A stretch of 64,000 nucleotides of DNA from Polyangiaceae bacterium (GTDB lineage: Bacteria > Myxococcota_A > Polyangia > Polyangiales > Polyangiaceae). The position numbers and the translations under genes were made by a program. Every line of letters starts with the position of its first letter. Positions within the stretch are counted from its first letter, which is position 1. Below, piece by piece: positions 43,589 to 52,763 of this stretch. The stretch is from the NCBI GenBank assembly GCA_025937785.1, contig JAICQQ010000013.1:1-64000 (forward strand). The letters run 5' to 3'. The notes below the pieces were generated by a model, which had not been told where the DNA came from, did no database searches, and worked only from the letters and a program-made list of their open reading frames with translations.

Positions 43589-43960
43589 ATGAAATCCGCC
43601 TGGTGGGGCAGTTATCGCCTGACTGTCAGCCCCGAGCTGCTCGAATTCGTCGAGCACGCGTTCGTGGAACCGGCCGCAACCGAGCAACGAGAAGCTGTTC
43701 GCGCCGAAGCGTTGCACGAACTCGAAGGGGCAGAAGTCGCTCTGGAGGCCGACGGCACCCTGCTGTCGCGCTCTCACGGCGTAGAGTTGCTGCGCACGCG
43801 AATCCCTCTCGCTGCCTTCGCGACGTCGAAAATCGTGTTCGAGAAAGCGCCCGGGCTCCGCGTCGCGCTCGAGCTCGTCGAGCCGGATACGATCATCGCG
43901 AGCCATCCTGGGCGACCCCCGATGCGATTCCGTCGCGTCTCGGAGATGCCGAGCGAGTGA
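43589..43960 (+). CDS. Small hypothetical protein
   Basis: 123 residues, no signal peptide. It starts SAWWGSYRLTVSPELLEFVE and continues as an alpha/beta protein with many Glu and Ala; no motif recognised. The plus-strand reading is preferred over the antisense frame (43556-43906) because its composition and codon third positions are more typical of the window. Its stop is one base from the stop of the convergent lipoprotein gene at 43962. Confidence 0.5.
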   Translation: MKSAWWGSYRLTVSPELLEFVEHAFVEPAATEQREAVRAEALHELEGAEVALEADGTLLSRSHGVELLRTRIPLAAFATSKIVFEKAPGLRVALELVEPDTIIASHPGRPPMRFRRVSEMPSE

Positions 43961-43961
43961 C

Positions 43962-44579
43962 TCAAGGAGCGATACGCTCTTCTACGATAGCTGCCATGAC
44001 GAGGCGCTGCGGCAGCGTGGCTTCAGTGACGGTCAGCATGAGGGCAGCGCTCGAACTGAGTGGGCCCTGCACTGTCACGAGCTTGCGACCGCCACGTTCG
44101 AGCACTGAGGCGGTAGCGGTGGACTGGAGAGTCACCTCGTCACTCGCAAAGCGTCCGGACTGCGCATCGAAACGCCCCATCTCGGTATCGTCGGCGCGCC
44201 TCACTTCGTAACCGTTACCTTTGCGTTTGACCTTGAAGAGCTCGCGATCGCCGTCATACACCTTGAAGCCATACTCTTTTGCCTTGGCTTTCGCGGTTTC
44301 TTTTCCGTCCTGCTCGAGCTTCACCCGATCGGCTGCGAGCTTCAGGGTCCCCCAAGCCTTTCCCGCCGAAGTCGCGATGGTAAACTCATCGCCGTGTCGC
44401 TCGAAGTCGAGGGACTCGGCTCCCTCGAACTGCAGGCTGAAACGGCTGATCTTGCTCGACGCGGCACGCTCCTGGCTGGCGCCGCGCGAGGCATCATCGT
44501 CGCGATCGCCACGGTGACACGCCGGCGAGGCGCATAGCACGATACCCATCAGCACCGTCGTGAAGTGGATCTGTCGCAT
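43962..44579 (-). CDS. Small lipoprotein, function unknown
   Basis: 205 residues from ATG 44579, chosen because it begins a lipoprotein signal (HFTTVLMGIVLCASPACHRG) with lipobox SPAC. The mature part is basic and beta-rich (FSLQFEGAESLDFERHGDEF, then EYGFKVYDGDRELFKVKRKG, VTLQSTATASVLERGG). No family is recognised. The open frame extends 31 codons further upstream but these are Lys/Arg-rich and lack a signal. Convergent with the small gene at 43589. Confidence 0.75.
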   Translation of the reverse strand: MRQIHFTTVLMGIVLCASPACHRGDRDDDASRGASQERAASSKISRFSLQFEGAESLDFERHGDEFTIATSAGKAWGTLKLAADRVKLEQDGKETAKAKAKEYGFKVYDGDRELFKVKRKGNGYEVRRADDTEMGRFDAQSGRFASDEVTLQSTATASVLERGGRKLVTVQGPLSSSAALMLTVTEATLPQRLVMAAIVEERIAP

Positions 44580-44736
44580 AGCTCCCACCAGAGTAACCCC
44601 AAGCTTCGCCAGAGCTGAGCCCTTTGTTTCGCCGCGACAGGGCGCGCGCTTCTGCTGGCGGTCGGCCATCATCTTCAGTCTTCAGAAGTAGGACGCATGG
44701 GCGTGACTCCGCCGACACCCGCGCCCTGCAGCGAGT

Positions 44737-45516
44737 TCATTCGCTCGTAGCTTGAGAAGCGCTCGGAAAAATCTCGAAGCCGGCACCCGTGACCTCGGTG
44801 GGGGCGCTCTCGAAAGCCCAGCTGGCTGCAGGCGCGAGCGTCAGCGTGCCTTGCACACTCGACATGCCAAGCGGCCTGCCAGATTCTGTCTGCGGAAAGA
44901 TGACGACTTGCGGTGTCTCCACCGTGATTGCGAGTTCGTTCGTGAACGTGCCCCGGTACACGTCCCCGGCGGAAGTCGACTCCTTCGCCACGTCGCTCAA
45001 GCGCAATTCGCCGGCAGGTGTGACCGCGAACTCGAAGTAGGGGCAGCGATAAGCCAACTGTCCCACAGCGCCGGCCGAGACGTAGTCGGGCCAGTCCGTC
45101 AGCGCGGCCATCGCCACCTGGCCAGGGGTAACGCAGGCGGAGTAGGTGTCCGGAAGCTCGACGACCTGATAGGGGGAGCCCCCGATCACGCCGATGACCG
45201 ACGACGCGAGGGACAGCTGATCGCGGTCATAGAGGTCGACCGAGATCGACGCGCCACAGGCGGGGGTCTCGGCATCGTTCCGGAGTGCGACGTAAAGTTC
45301 CAGCCCCCGCGGACCATCACGCAAAGTATAGGCAACCATGGTGAGGCCAGGCATGTCGATCGGTGGTGGCAGCAGCTCGATTCCTTCCGGAAAAAACAGG
45401 TCCCCCTGGACGGCAGTGTCGCCTTCCTGCTGCGTCGAACCACAGGCGACGACGAAAAGCGACGCGAGCACCCACCCGTGGATCGAACGCCGGGATCGAA
45501 CGTGAGCGGACACCAT
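44737..45516 (-). CDS. Putative lipoprotein, function unknown
   Basis: 259 residues from ATG 45516, which starts the export signal (RSIHGWVLASLFVVACGSTQ, lipobox VVAC). The body looks like a beta-sandwich (ELYVALRNDAETPACGASIS, then YQVVELPDTYSACVTPGQVA), ending with a Thr/Ser-rich strand region. Only a few Cys, probably disulfide-bonded. The frame is open 101 codons further upstream into the GNAT gene, but that stretch is Arg-rich noise antisense to nothing useful. No family recognised. Confidence 0.75.
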   Translation of the reverse strand: MVSAHVRSRRSIHGWVLASLFVVACGSTQQEGDTAVQGDLFFPEGIELLPPPIDMPGLTMVAYTLRDGPRGLELYVALRNDAETPACGASISVDLYDRDQLSLASSVIGVIGGSPYQVVELPDTYSACVTPGQVAMAALTDWPDYVSAGAVGQLAYRCPYFEFAVTPAGELRLSDVAKESTSAGDVYRGTFTNELAITVETPQVVIFPQTESGRPLGMSSVQGTLTLAPAASWAFESAPTEVTGAGFEIFPSASQATSE

Positions 45517-45557
45517 CACCGCGCCTCGAGCGCTACTCTGGCACACACTCCGGGCGG

Positions 45558-45992
45558 TCACCACCGCTTCCGCATGAGGACGTGCTCGATGCCCAGTTCG
45601 ATGAACGGCGCACCTTCGCGTGCGTAGCCGAGCTTCTCGTAGAAGCCGACGGCGTGATCGCGCGCATGCAACTCGATTTCTTCGAACCCCTGGGCGGCGG
45701 CTGCCTGCTCGAGCTGACGCACCAATACTCGACCGACGCCCGTTCCCTGTCGTGACGGGTGCACCGCCATCTGCCGGAGCTGGCCGCGTTCGGCCGTGTG
45801 TGGAGTGAACATCACGCAAGCGACGACGCGCCCTTCCTCGAGCGCGGCGAGGAGTATCGAATCGTTCTCACCCTCGACCGTCACCTCCGCGCGAGAAAAC
45901 CCCAAGGGTTCCCGCAGAACACGAAAGCGCAGCTCGCGCGCCTGTTCGCGCAGTGGGTCGTCGCGACCGAGGAATCGGAATTCGAGCGACAT
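45558..45992 (-). CDS. GNAT-family N-acetyltransferase
   Basis: 144 residues. The acetyl-CoA-binding signature Q/R-x-x-G-x-G/A is RQGTGVG, in the block LRQMAVHPSRQGTGVGRVLV, followed by IELHARDHAVGFYEKLGYAR, the conserved C-terminal GNAT helix. Substrate cannot be predicted. ATG 45992 (MSLEFRFLGRDD) is chosen as the first start before the fold; ATG 46007 would add five residues. It stands upstream of the lipoprotein gene at 44737-45516 on the same strand with a 41-bp gap, and it is divergent from the histidine kinase. Confidence 0.92.
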   Translation of the reverse strand: MSLEFRFLGRDDPLREQARELRFRVLREPLGFSRAEVTVEGENDSILLAALEEGRVVACVMFTPHTAERGQLRQMAVHPSRQGTGVGRVLVRQLEQAAAAQGFEEIELHARDHAVGFYEKLGYAREGAPFIELGIEHVLMRKRW

Positions 45993-46241
45993 GGGCCGAG
46001 CGGTCATGGTCGTTGCAGCACCGGCCGATTGCCAAACGGAAGTTCGGCCCGGCTCGGAGGCAGCCTTTTTACCTCGTTGCGCGGTCGTAGGCGATGCACC
46101 TCGAGCAGAGGCCACCCTCGGCGCGAGAATTGCAGAGCGTACGATACCGAGAACACACCTACACAATCCGATTCGGACCGCGCTACGGTTCCGATAGCTC
46201 GCACAGGCGCAGCGGTTTCACAACGGTTGAGCGGGGGATCG

Positions 46242-48191
46242 ATGACAGTGCGCGAAAAGAAGTCGTCCTTGACGCCGCGCCCAACTCCGATCGGGTTCGA
46301 GCGTGTCGAAACCTACCAAGCTTTGGTCTCCAACCTTTCCGAGGGGATCGCGCTGCTCAGCGCCGACTGGAGCGTCGTCTCGTGCAACGCAGCGTTCATG
46401 CGGATCCTGGGCTGTGAAGCACAGCCTTGCGCCAGTCCTTTCACGCTCGAGGCAATCCACGAAGAAGATCGCACCGCCATCCATGCGGTGTTGGGCGAGC
46501 TCGCCGACTCACCGAAAGCCACTCGACTGATCGAGTATCGCCTGCGCCGCAGCGATGCCGGTTGGGTGTGGCTGGAGGCGTCTCTGGAGAACATGCTCGA
46601 CACGCCAGGGGTCGACGCGATTGCGCTGCGCGTGCGCGACATCACTCAACGCAAGCACGATGAGGTCCACCTGAACCGGATGAGGCACATCCTGCTCGAG
46701 AGCCAGCGAGTCGGTCGCTTCGGCAGTTTCGAATACGTCGTGGCAACGCAGGAAACGATCTGGTCGGAAGAAGAGTTCCGCATCTATGGGCTCGATCCGG
46801 CGGATGGATCACCCGTTTACGCGCAGATGCTCGCGAACAACATCCACCCCGAAGACGCCGACTTGCTGGACCGGACATTCCGGGAAGCGTTTTCGAAGCG
46901 GGGTGTGTACGAGTTGGAGCATCGCATCGTCCGCCCCGACGGCACGGTGCGCATCGTGCACGACGTCGCCCATCCCTATTTCGACAACGACGGCAAGCTT
47001 CAGAAGTACATCGGGACCACCCATGACGTGACCGAGCACAGGGAGCTCGAAGCGCAGCTTTTGCAGGTTCAAAAGATGGAGTCGATCGGTCAACTGGCTG
47101 GCGGCATCGCTCACGACTTCAACAATCTGCTGATTCCGATCATGGGCCACGTCGAACTCGTGATGGATGCTTTGGCACCGGACGACGAACTTCGACGTCA
47201 CCTCGAGGCCGTGAACGAAGCGGCGGATCGCGCCGCGAACCTGACCCATCAGATTCTTGCGTTCAGTCGCAAGCAGATCCTGAGAACGCGAGTGCTCGAC
47301 CTCAACGCCATCATCGTGGACTTCGAGTCCATGACGCGCCGGCTGATCGGAGAGGATATCGAGCTTCGCGCTTTGCTCTCGCCGGACTTGTATCGCGTGC
47401 GGGTCGACAAAGGTCAGGTGGAACAAATTCTGCTGAACCTGGTGATCAACGCCCGCGACGCGATGCCCAGCGGCGGGCGGCTCACCGTAGAGACCAGCAA
47501 CGTCTACCTGGACGAAGCCTACTTGGTGAAACACAAGTGTTCGCATGCGGCGGGTCACTACGCGATGCTAGCCGTCAGCGACTCCGGGTGTGGAATGGAC
47601 GCGGCCACCCAGAAACGGATCTTCGAGCCGTTCTTCACCACGAAGGTGCAGGGCGGCGGCACTGGACTCGGACTAGCCACGGTATTTGGGATCGTGCATC
47701 AGCACCGGGGCAGCATCTGGGTGTACAGCGAACCGAACCGCGGGACCACGTTCAAGATCTACCTGCCGCGCGCAGAGGGTGCCGTCGAGGCGAGCGAGTC
47801 CCATTCCGAAGAGTCCGCCGACCGTGGTAGCGGCACCATTCTCGTCGTCGAAGACGAGGGCATGGTGCGGCAGCTCATGTGCGAGACGCTGGAGGCGGCA
47901 GGCTACGATGTCATCGAGGCGCGGACGCCGAACGAAGCCCTGCGACTCGTGACTGCTTCGAACGTTCCGATCGATCTGCTACTGACGGACATCATCATGC
48001 CCGAGATGAATGGCAGGCAATTGTACGAACGCTTGGAAGCGATCCAACCGGGGGTTCGCGTGTTGTACGCCTCCGGGTACACGGACAAGGTAGTGGTGGA
48101 CCACGGAGTCCTGGAAGACGGCGTGGACTTCCTGCAAAAGCCGTTTACGCTGCAGGGTCTGCGGCGCAAGGTGCGGCAGGGGTTGGCGTAG
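46242..48191 (+). CDS. Hybrid sensor histidine kinase, PAS-PAS-HisKA-HATPase-REC
   Basis: 649 residues, no TM segment, so a cytoplasmic sensor. Two PAS domains (~15-140 and ~145-260, with VRDITQRKHDEVHL and YIGTTHDVTEHRELE as their ends), HisKA with the phospho-acceptor in GGIAHDFNNLL near residue 290, HATPase boxes LVINARDAMPSGG, SDSGCGMD and GTGLGLATV, and a C-terminal receiver with Asp in LLLTDIIMPEMNG. ATG 46242 has GGGGGA upstream; the frame is open 161 codons earlier but that part is antisense to the GNAT gene. It has no DNA-binding output, so phosphotransfer to another protein is expected. Confidence 0.95.
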   Translation: MTVREKKSSLTPRPTPIGFERVETYQALVSNLSEGIALLSADWSVVSCNAAFMRILGCEAQPCASPFTLEAIHEEDRTAIHAVLGELADSPKATRLIEYRLRRSDAGWVWLEASLENMLDTPGVDAIALRVRDITQRKHDEVHLNRMRHILLESQRVGRFGSFEYVVATQETIWSEEEFRIYGLDPADGSPVYAQMLANNIHPEDADLLDRTFREAFSKRGVYELEHRIVRPDGTVRIVHDVAHPYFDNDGKLQKYIGTTHDVTEHRELEAQLLQVQKMESIGQLAGGIAHDFNNLLIPIMGHVELVMDALAPDDELRRHLEAVNEAADRAANLTHQILAFSRKQILRTRVLDLNAIIVDFESMTRRLIGEDIELRALLSPDLYRVRVDKGQVEQILLNLVINARDAMPSGGRLTVETSNVYLDEAYLVKHKCSHAAGHYAMLAVSDSGCGMDAATQKRIFEPFFTTKVQGGGTGLGLATVFGIVHQHRGSIWVYSEPNRGTTFKIYLPRAEGAVEASESHSEESADRGSGTILVVEDEGMVRQLMCETLEAAGYDVIEARTPNEALRLVTASNVPIDLLLTDIIMPEMNGRQLYERLEAIQPGVRVLYASGYTDKVVVDHGVLEDGVDFLQKPFTLQGLRRKVRQGLA

Positions 48192-48194
48192 CAT

Positions 48195-48551
48195 TCACCA
48201 CGACAGCCACGCGACGCCGATGGACGACAGCGGATCGCCGCTCGCCACTTCTGCGATCAGCCCGCCGATCCACGCCGCGCCATGGGTGATGGCCGCGCCG
48301 CTGGTGATGCCGGCGCGCACTCGCCGCACCCATCGCCGCGAACCTAGCGTCGCGAAAGAGAAGAGCCCCGCGTCGCCCTCCGCGGTGCTCCCTGCGTCGT
48401 CGCCACCACCACCAGCGCCGCCGTTGCCGTCAACGCCGGTGCCTCCCGCTGCGGTCACACCCGGCGGGCTTTCGCCGTCTCCGCAAGCGCCGGCGACGAC
48501 GGACGTGAGGAGACCAGCGAGCCAAGCGAGCCGTGACCTCGGGGAGCCCAT
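48195..48551 (-). CDS. Small Gly-rich putative lipoprotein
   Basis: 118 residues. Signal LAWLAGLLTSVVAGACGDGE with lipobox AGAC, then a Gly/Asp-rich linker (GTGVDGNGGAGGGGDDAG) and a short C-terminal hydrophobic part (ITHGAAWIGGLIAEVASG). It has the same lipobox-plus-linker layout as the larger surface lipoproteins in this window, but with little domain left, so it may be the remnant of one. Convergent with the histidine kinase gene, 3 bp between stops. Confidence 0.5.
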   Translation of the reverse strand: MGSPRSRLAWLAGLLTSVVAGACGDGESPPGVTAAGGTGVDGNGGAGGGGDDAGSTAEGDAGLFSFATLGSRRWVRRVRAGITSGAAITHGAAWIGGLIAEVASGDPLSSIGVAWLSW

Positions 48552-48758
48552 CGGTAGAGGTTGGCCCAGCGACGAAACGGGTCGAGTGGCGCCACGCTGC
48601 GTGGCATTGTGACGCTGCTTGCCTTGGGTGCTGCGCTACGAACGAAGCAGCCCCAGCGGGCCGCTCGCAAAATGCTCATATCCGCGATTGCCATCAGCGA
48701 GCTGCGGGCGTACCTTAATGAGCGAGACTGGCTTCTGCAGCCAGCTCCGGAGATCAAC

Positions 48759-48884
48759 ATGGGCGATAAGTCCCCGAAGGCGAAACAGCGCGACAAGAAA
48801 CAGAAGGACGCAGCGAAGACCGTCACGAACCAGAAGAAGCAAGAACGGCAGCAGTCCAAAGCCGCTGTCGAAAAAAAGAAATAG
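48759..48884 (+). CDS. Small Lys/Gln-rich conserved protein
   Basis: 41 residues beginning MGDKSPKAKQRDKKQKDAAK. I recall a family of 40-60-residue proteins with this start in many proteobacteria; it is highly basic and probably disordered, with unknown function (nucleic-acid binding is a guess). ATG 48759 has CGGAG eight bases upstream. Upstream codons in the same frame back to 48561 lack coding character. Confidence 0.7.
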   Translation: MGDKSPKAKQRDKKQKDAAKTVTNQKKQERQQSKAAVEKKK

Positions 48885-48983
48885 TCGTACGGTCAGGGCT
48901 GGGGCCGTCGAGACTCAGGCCCCGTGCTCGGTAGCACTGACCAGCTCCAAAGTAGCACTGGCGAGCTCCAAAGGAGACGAGCT

Positions 48984-49352
48984 GTGACCAACCAGGAAAT
49001 CGCGAAGAAGTACGTCGCCCTGATCCAGCAGGGGAAGCACGAGGAGTGCCTGGGCTCGCTTTTCGCCGAAGATGCGATCAGTGTAGAAGCGGCCGCCGTG
49101 CCGGGCATGGACCGGACTTCGAACGGACTCGAAGCGATCCGAGCCAAAAGCGAGTGGTGGACCACCAATCACATCGTTCATGAGGAAGAGGTTCACGGGC
49201 CCTATCCGCACGACAACCGCTTCGCCGTGCGCTTCGCGTACGACATTACGTACAAGCCGAGCGGCCAGCGGATCCACATGGACGAAGTGGGGCTCTTCAC
49301 CATCGAGAACGGCAAAATCGTCAAGGAAGAGTTCTTTTATTCGCAGGAGTGA
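48984..49352 (+). CDS. SnoaL-like (NTF2-fold) protein
   Basis: 122 residues from GTG 48984, supported by AAGGAGA seven bases upstream. The fold is indicated by the N-terminal helix (NQEIAKKYVALIQQGKHEEC), LFAEDAISVEA, the central EAIRAKSEWW and the final strands HMDEVGLFTIENGKIVKEEF, typical of SnoaL-like polyketide-cyclase or limonene-epoxide-hydrolase-type domains. In isolated copies the ligand is unknown. No neighbouring biosynthetic gene points to a pathway. Confidence 0.85.
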   Translation: MTNQEIAKKYVALIQQGKHEECLGSLFAEDAISVEAAAVPGMDRTSNGLEAIRAKSEWWTTNHIVHEEEVHGPYPHDNRFAVRFAYDITYKPSGQRIHMDEVGLFTIENGKIVKEEFFYSQE

Positions 49353-49435
49353 AAGAACACTCGACCCGCTTGGCGAGCGCTGGAACGCCACGAGTGCGGC
49401 GCAGGCGTAGACTGGTTTCGCGGTTCCTGGCGGGG

Positions 49436-50053
49436 CTAGTAGTCCGAAGCCGAGAGCGGCTGAGCGGTGCTCACGTGGCCCATCAAGGTTTCGGTGGGCT
49501 GTCCTTCGACCAGGAACCTTACCGCGCTCACGTCGGGAAGTTGCGTGAGCGTCCGCACGATCGATGCCACGAAGAGCTGCTCTTCCAGAGAGCCGCCGCT
49601 GAGGCCTGCGCGAGCCAAGTCGATCTCCGCGATCCCTTCTCGGACGTGGACACTTCGGATCCGTATTCGTTCTGGAATGACAGGCAGAGCAGCAGCGGAT
49701 GTCGGGCCGTTGGCGAGGGCGCGCAGTGCAGCGGTGGCGAGGCGATCGCTTCCGCCCGTCGCGAGCGCTGGCTCGAACATGACGCGCTCGGCGAGCATGG
49801 GGTCGAGGCTGTCGTTCCCGGTTTCCACGTATTCGCGATTGGCGAAGTACACAGTGAAGGCAACGCGGCTCTCTCCTCCCCCGCCGCGTGCCGCTGCGGC
49901 CTCACCCGAAGACTTGGCTGGCGCGTGCTTCGCTGGGGCGGGGGCAACGCCGGACTCTGCGGGAGCTGACGGCCCGCCGCAAGCGCCGGCGGCGACACCC
50001 GCCACAGCCGCCACGACTGTCACCACCACGAGCGATCCGGACCCGCCACTCAT
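49436..50053 (-). CDS. GerMN-domain lipoprotein
   Basis: 205 residues. ATG 50053 begins a lipoprotein signal (VTVVAAVAGVAAGACGGPSA), followed by an Ala/Pro/Lys linker. The C-terminal domain (FTVYFANREYVETGND, LRALANGPTSAAALPVIPER, IAEIDLARAGLSGGS, VASIVRTLTQLPDVSAVRFL, VEGQPTETLMGH) is a clear GerMN (sporulation and spore germination) domain. These domains are thought to bind ligands or cell-wall-related partners in the envelope. Upstream codons of this open frame to 50776 are antisense to nothing convincing and overlap the GH43 gene, so they are excluded. Confidence 0.88.
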   Translation of the reverse strand: MSGGSGSLVVVTVVAAVAGVAAGACGGPSAPAESGVAPAPAKHAPAKSSGEAAAARGGGGESRVAFTVYFANREYVETGNDSLDPMLAERVMFEPALATGGSDRLATAALRALANGPTSAAALPVIPERIRIRSVHVREGIAEIDLARAGLSGGSLEEQLFVASIVRTLTQLPDVSAVRFLVEGQPTETLMGHVSTAQPLSASDY

Positions 50054-50106
50054 GAGCGGCAGGGTGGAGCACCCCAGCGAGCGCGTCAACGCGAGACGCG
50101 CCGGGG

Positions 50107-52050
50107 CTACTGCTTGACCGCTTCGAAAGAAAGGACTTTGACGGACCCGCCGGTCGCCTCCGTCGCGTAGTTGAAGATTCCGAAGCGGTACCCGAGAAAG
50201 TACTGCCAGTCCTTGTTCATCGTCAGCGTGTTGCCGAGCGCTTGGAACTGAGAGCCATCCGTGCTGTACGAGAACGTCGCGGTGCCGCCGCCACTGCTTC
50301 GCACGTCGGCTTCGACGCGCAGCCAGATCTTGGTTCCGGACAGGTCTGCGCCCGCGACTTCGGTGCCCGTGCTCGTGGTCTCCCAGCTCGTGTTCATGTC
50401 GACACCATTGGTCATCACGACACGCGCCACACCGTTGGCTTTCTTGACGCCGATCCACGCCGAACGATCGCGGAGGGCGGCGATGCCCGCGACGTCGCCG
50501 TCCTGCATACCGCTGAAGTCGAGCTCGATGGTTCCGAAAGACGCAGGCCCTTCGATGCGCCGAGTGAGGGTATTTCTGGCCGCGTAGAGGTCGTCGGTCA
50601 CGGTCACCGCTTGGAGCGTCAGACCATCGCCTACCGACCATTTGCTGTCGTCCGGGTTGTGGTTCCATTCCCATTCCGGAGCAAGCTCGGCGCCTTGGAA
50701 GGTGTCCTTGGGATTCCAGGCCTTGACCTTGTTGGAACCACACGGCAGATCGGGGAACGGGTACGAACCGCCCCACTCACCGTCCACCAGATCGACCGAC
50801 GGCCAACCGTCGTCGCTCCAGGTCATCGGAATCATCACGGGGATACGACCCGCCGGGAACGAGTCGTTGAACCCCATGTAGTACCATTCACCGTTCTGCG
50901 TCTCTACGATGCCACCCTGGTGAGGGGAACCCCCGGAACCAGGCTTGCCTGCGTAGGGCAGTCTGACGGCGAACTCTCGAGGCCCTTCGTACGGCCCCAT
51001 GGGCCCGTTCGTGGATCGGATCACCCATTCGCCGTTCGCGTACTGGGTCAAGAAGATGTAGTAAGTGTCGCCTCTTTTGTAGAAACGCGCGCCCTCGAGG
51101 GGACCGCCGACACTCGACGGCGTCTGTAGGACTACCTCGCTGCGCACTTGGCTCAGGCCGTCAGCGCTGAGCTCGGCCACGCTGATGGTGTCGTTGCCGG
51201 AGGCGACGTACATCGTGTCGTCATCGTCGATCAACAAGCCCATGTCGTAGTAGCACCCGCCCTGGTGCTTTTCCCACGGGCCTTCGGGCGCCGTCGCCGT
51301 GAACACCCAACCGCCGCCGACGCCGTGCATGCAGCCCATCCAGTAAAAGGTTTGGTTGCTCTTGCGATACTGCAGGGTCGATGCCCAGATGCCGTTGACG
51401 TACGAGCCGCCACCGCCAAGGTCGTACGAAGCGTGGAAGTCCAATGCCGGGACCGAATGACTCACGTACTCCCAGTGGACCAAGTCGTACGAGCGCAGGA
51501 CTGGCGCACCCGGGGAATGATGGAACGAGGAAGCCGTGTAGTAGTAGGTGTCGTCGACACGGATCACCTCCGGGTCCGGCAGGTCTTCCCAAATGATTGG
51601 GTTTTCGTAAGTGTCTGGGCACACCGCCGGCCCCGACCCAGCGGAACCTCCAGTGCTGGTTGCGTCGGCACCTCCAGTGTTGGTAGCGCCACCGTTTCCC
51701 CCTGCGGTGCCCCCCGCGCCGCCGGTCGAACTCACGCCGGTGGTCGGGGCGCCCCCGGTGCCGGACCCCCCGTTCGCAGAGGTGGTCGCGCCGGCGGTGG
51801 TCGTTCCCATGCTCCCAGTTGCACTGAGGCTGCTTCCCGTCTGCGTCGCCGCGTTGGTGCCGGTGACACCGCCCGAGGTATTGCTGGACACCGTGTTCCC
51901 ACTGGAGCTTCCACTACCACTGGGCGAATTGCCGGACGCTTCATCTCCGCCACCGCAAGCGGGTAGCGCCAACAGGCAGAGCGCCGGCAGCGCCATTGCC
52001 AGCTTGGTGCGTGAACGGACGAAGCTATACGCGGCGGGTTCTGTTCTCAT
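50107..52050 (-). CDS. Surface lipoprotein glycoside hydrolase, GH43-like
   Basis: 647 residues from ATG 52050, which starts the signal (LAMALPALCLLALPACGGGD, lipobox LPAC). A Gly/Ser/Thr linker follows, then a five-bladed propeller typical of GH43: PIIWEDLPDPEVIRVDDTYY holds the catalytic base Asp, and GGPLEGARFYKRGDTYYIFL carries the general acid Glu. The C-terminal ~190 residues form a concanavalin-like sandwich (GTIELDFSGMQDGDVAGIAA), as in beta-xylosidase/arabinofuranosidase subfamilies. Expected substrates are xylan-type side chains, outside the cell. Confidence 0.93.
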   Translation of the reverse strand: MRTEPAAYSFVRSRTKLAMALPALCLLALPACGGGDEASGNSPSGSGSSSGNTVSSNTSGGVTGTNAATQTGSSLSATGSMGTTTAGATTSANGGSGTGGAPTTGVSSTGGAGGTAGGNGGATNTGGADATSTGGSAGSGPAVCPDTYENPIIWEDLPDPEVIRVDDTYYYTASSFHHSPGAPVLRSYDLVHWEYVSHSVPALDFHASYDLGGGGSYVNGIWASTLQYRKSNQTFYWMGCMHGVGGGWVFTATAPEGPWEKHQGGCYYDMGLLIDDDDTMYVASGNDTISVAELSADGLSQVRSEVVLQTPSSVGGPLEGARFYKRGDTYYIFLTQYANGEWVIRSTNGPMGPYEGPREFAVRLPYAGKPGSGGSPHQGGIVETQNGEWYYMGFNDSFPAGRIPVMIPMTWSDDGWPSVDLVDGEWGGSYPFPDLPCGSNKVKAWNPKDTFQGAELAPEWEWNHNPDDSKWSVGDGLTLQAVTVTDDLYAARNTLTRRIEGPASFGTIELDFSGMQDGDVAGIAALRDRSAWIGVKKANGVARVVMTNGVDMNTSWETTSTGTEVAGADLSGTKIWLRVEADVRSSGGGTATFSYSTDGSQFQALGNTLTMNKDWQYFLGYRFGIFNYATEATGGSVKVLSFEAVKQ

Positions 52051-52220
52051 ATCGGGGTCTGGCAACGGCAGTGACCACCTATCGTTTGGGGACGCTAGCG
52101 TTGCACCCCAACTCTTCAACCAATCGACGCGATCGAAAAGGGGACCAGTTTCTCCTCTTGTCAGATAAAATTGTGGTCCTGGGAGCGGTGCGCCCCACCT
52201 CCACCCATAACCCAGGAGCC

Positions 52221-52739
52221 TCAGTCCCAGCTGATCTTGAGCCCTGCCTCGCGCATGGCGAGCAAAGCTTCGGCGTTGCCCTTGGCGTCATCCACCGGGT
52301 GATGCGTGTGCTTGGTGCGGCGCAGGTGCTTGAAGGTCTTGAACGTATCCTTCACCAGCCCCTTGTAGAGCGAGCCCAGGTTCTGCGAGCTGAACCCGAA
52401 CGGATTGTCGCCCAGAAAGTGGTGGAAGTACCAATTGATGAATTGCCAATCGAAGCCGTTGTTGTCGGAGATGAACAGCCGCCGCTTGGGGCCATTCTCG
52501 ACGATCCACTCCGCAAAGCGACGCATCACTTCCCGCGGGTCGTCGAAGGCCAGCGTCTGCTCGCGGCTGAAGCCGCTCACCGCCAGAGCGCGGGGGATCC
52601 ACTGCTGGGAAATCGGCCTTAGGCGCCCGTAAAACGTGCGTGACAGCTGAGGCTCGACGACTACTGCGCCCAGGCAGACCATCGAGTAGTCTCCGGGAAT
52701 CGGGCCGTCTGCCTCGATATCGATCATGAAGTAAGTCAT
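52221..52739 (-). CDS. DEDDh-type 3'-5' exonuclease
   Basis: 172 residues. Exo I block FMIDIEADGP (Asp, Glu), Exo II with FISDNNGFDWQFINWYFHHF (Asp), and Exo III HTHHPVDDAKGNAEAL (His and Asp), giving the DEDDh set of an RNase T/DnaQ-like fold. It is much shorter than DnaQ polymerase subunits, so a stand-alone exonuclease for RNA or DNA ends is likely. ATG 52739 directly precedes the first strand; 25 further codons upstream are not conserved-looking. It is divergent from the helical protein at 52764 with only 24 bp between the starts. Confidence 0.92.
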   Translation of the reverse strand: MTYFMIDIEADGPIPGDYSMVCLGAVVVEPQLSRTFYGRLRPISQQWIPRALAVSGFSREQTLAFDDPREVMRRFAEWIVENGPKRRLFISDNNGFDWQFINWYFHHFLGDNPFGFSSQNLGSLYKGLVKDTFKTFKHLRRTKHTHHPVDDAKGNAEALLAMREAGLKISWD

Positions 52740-52763
52740 GGCGGGAATTAAGATGGAAGTTCC

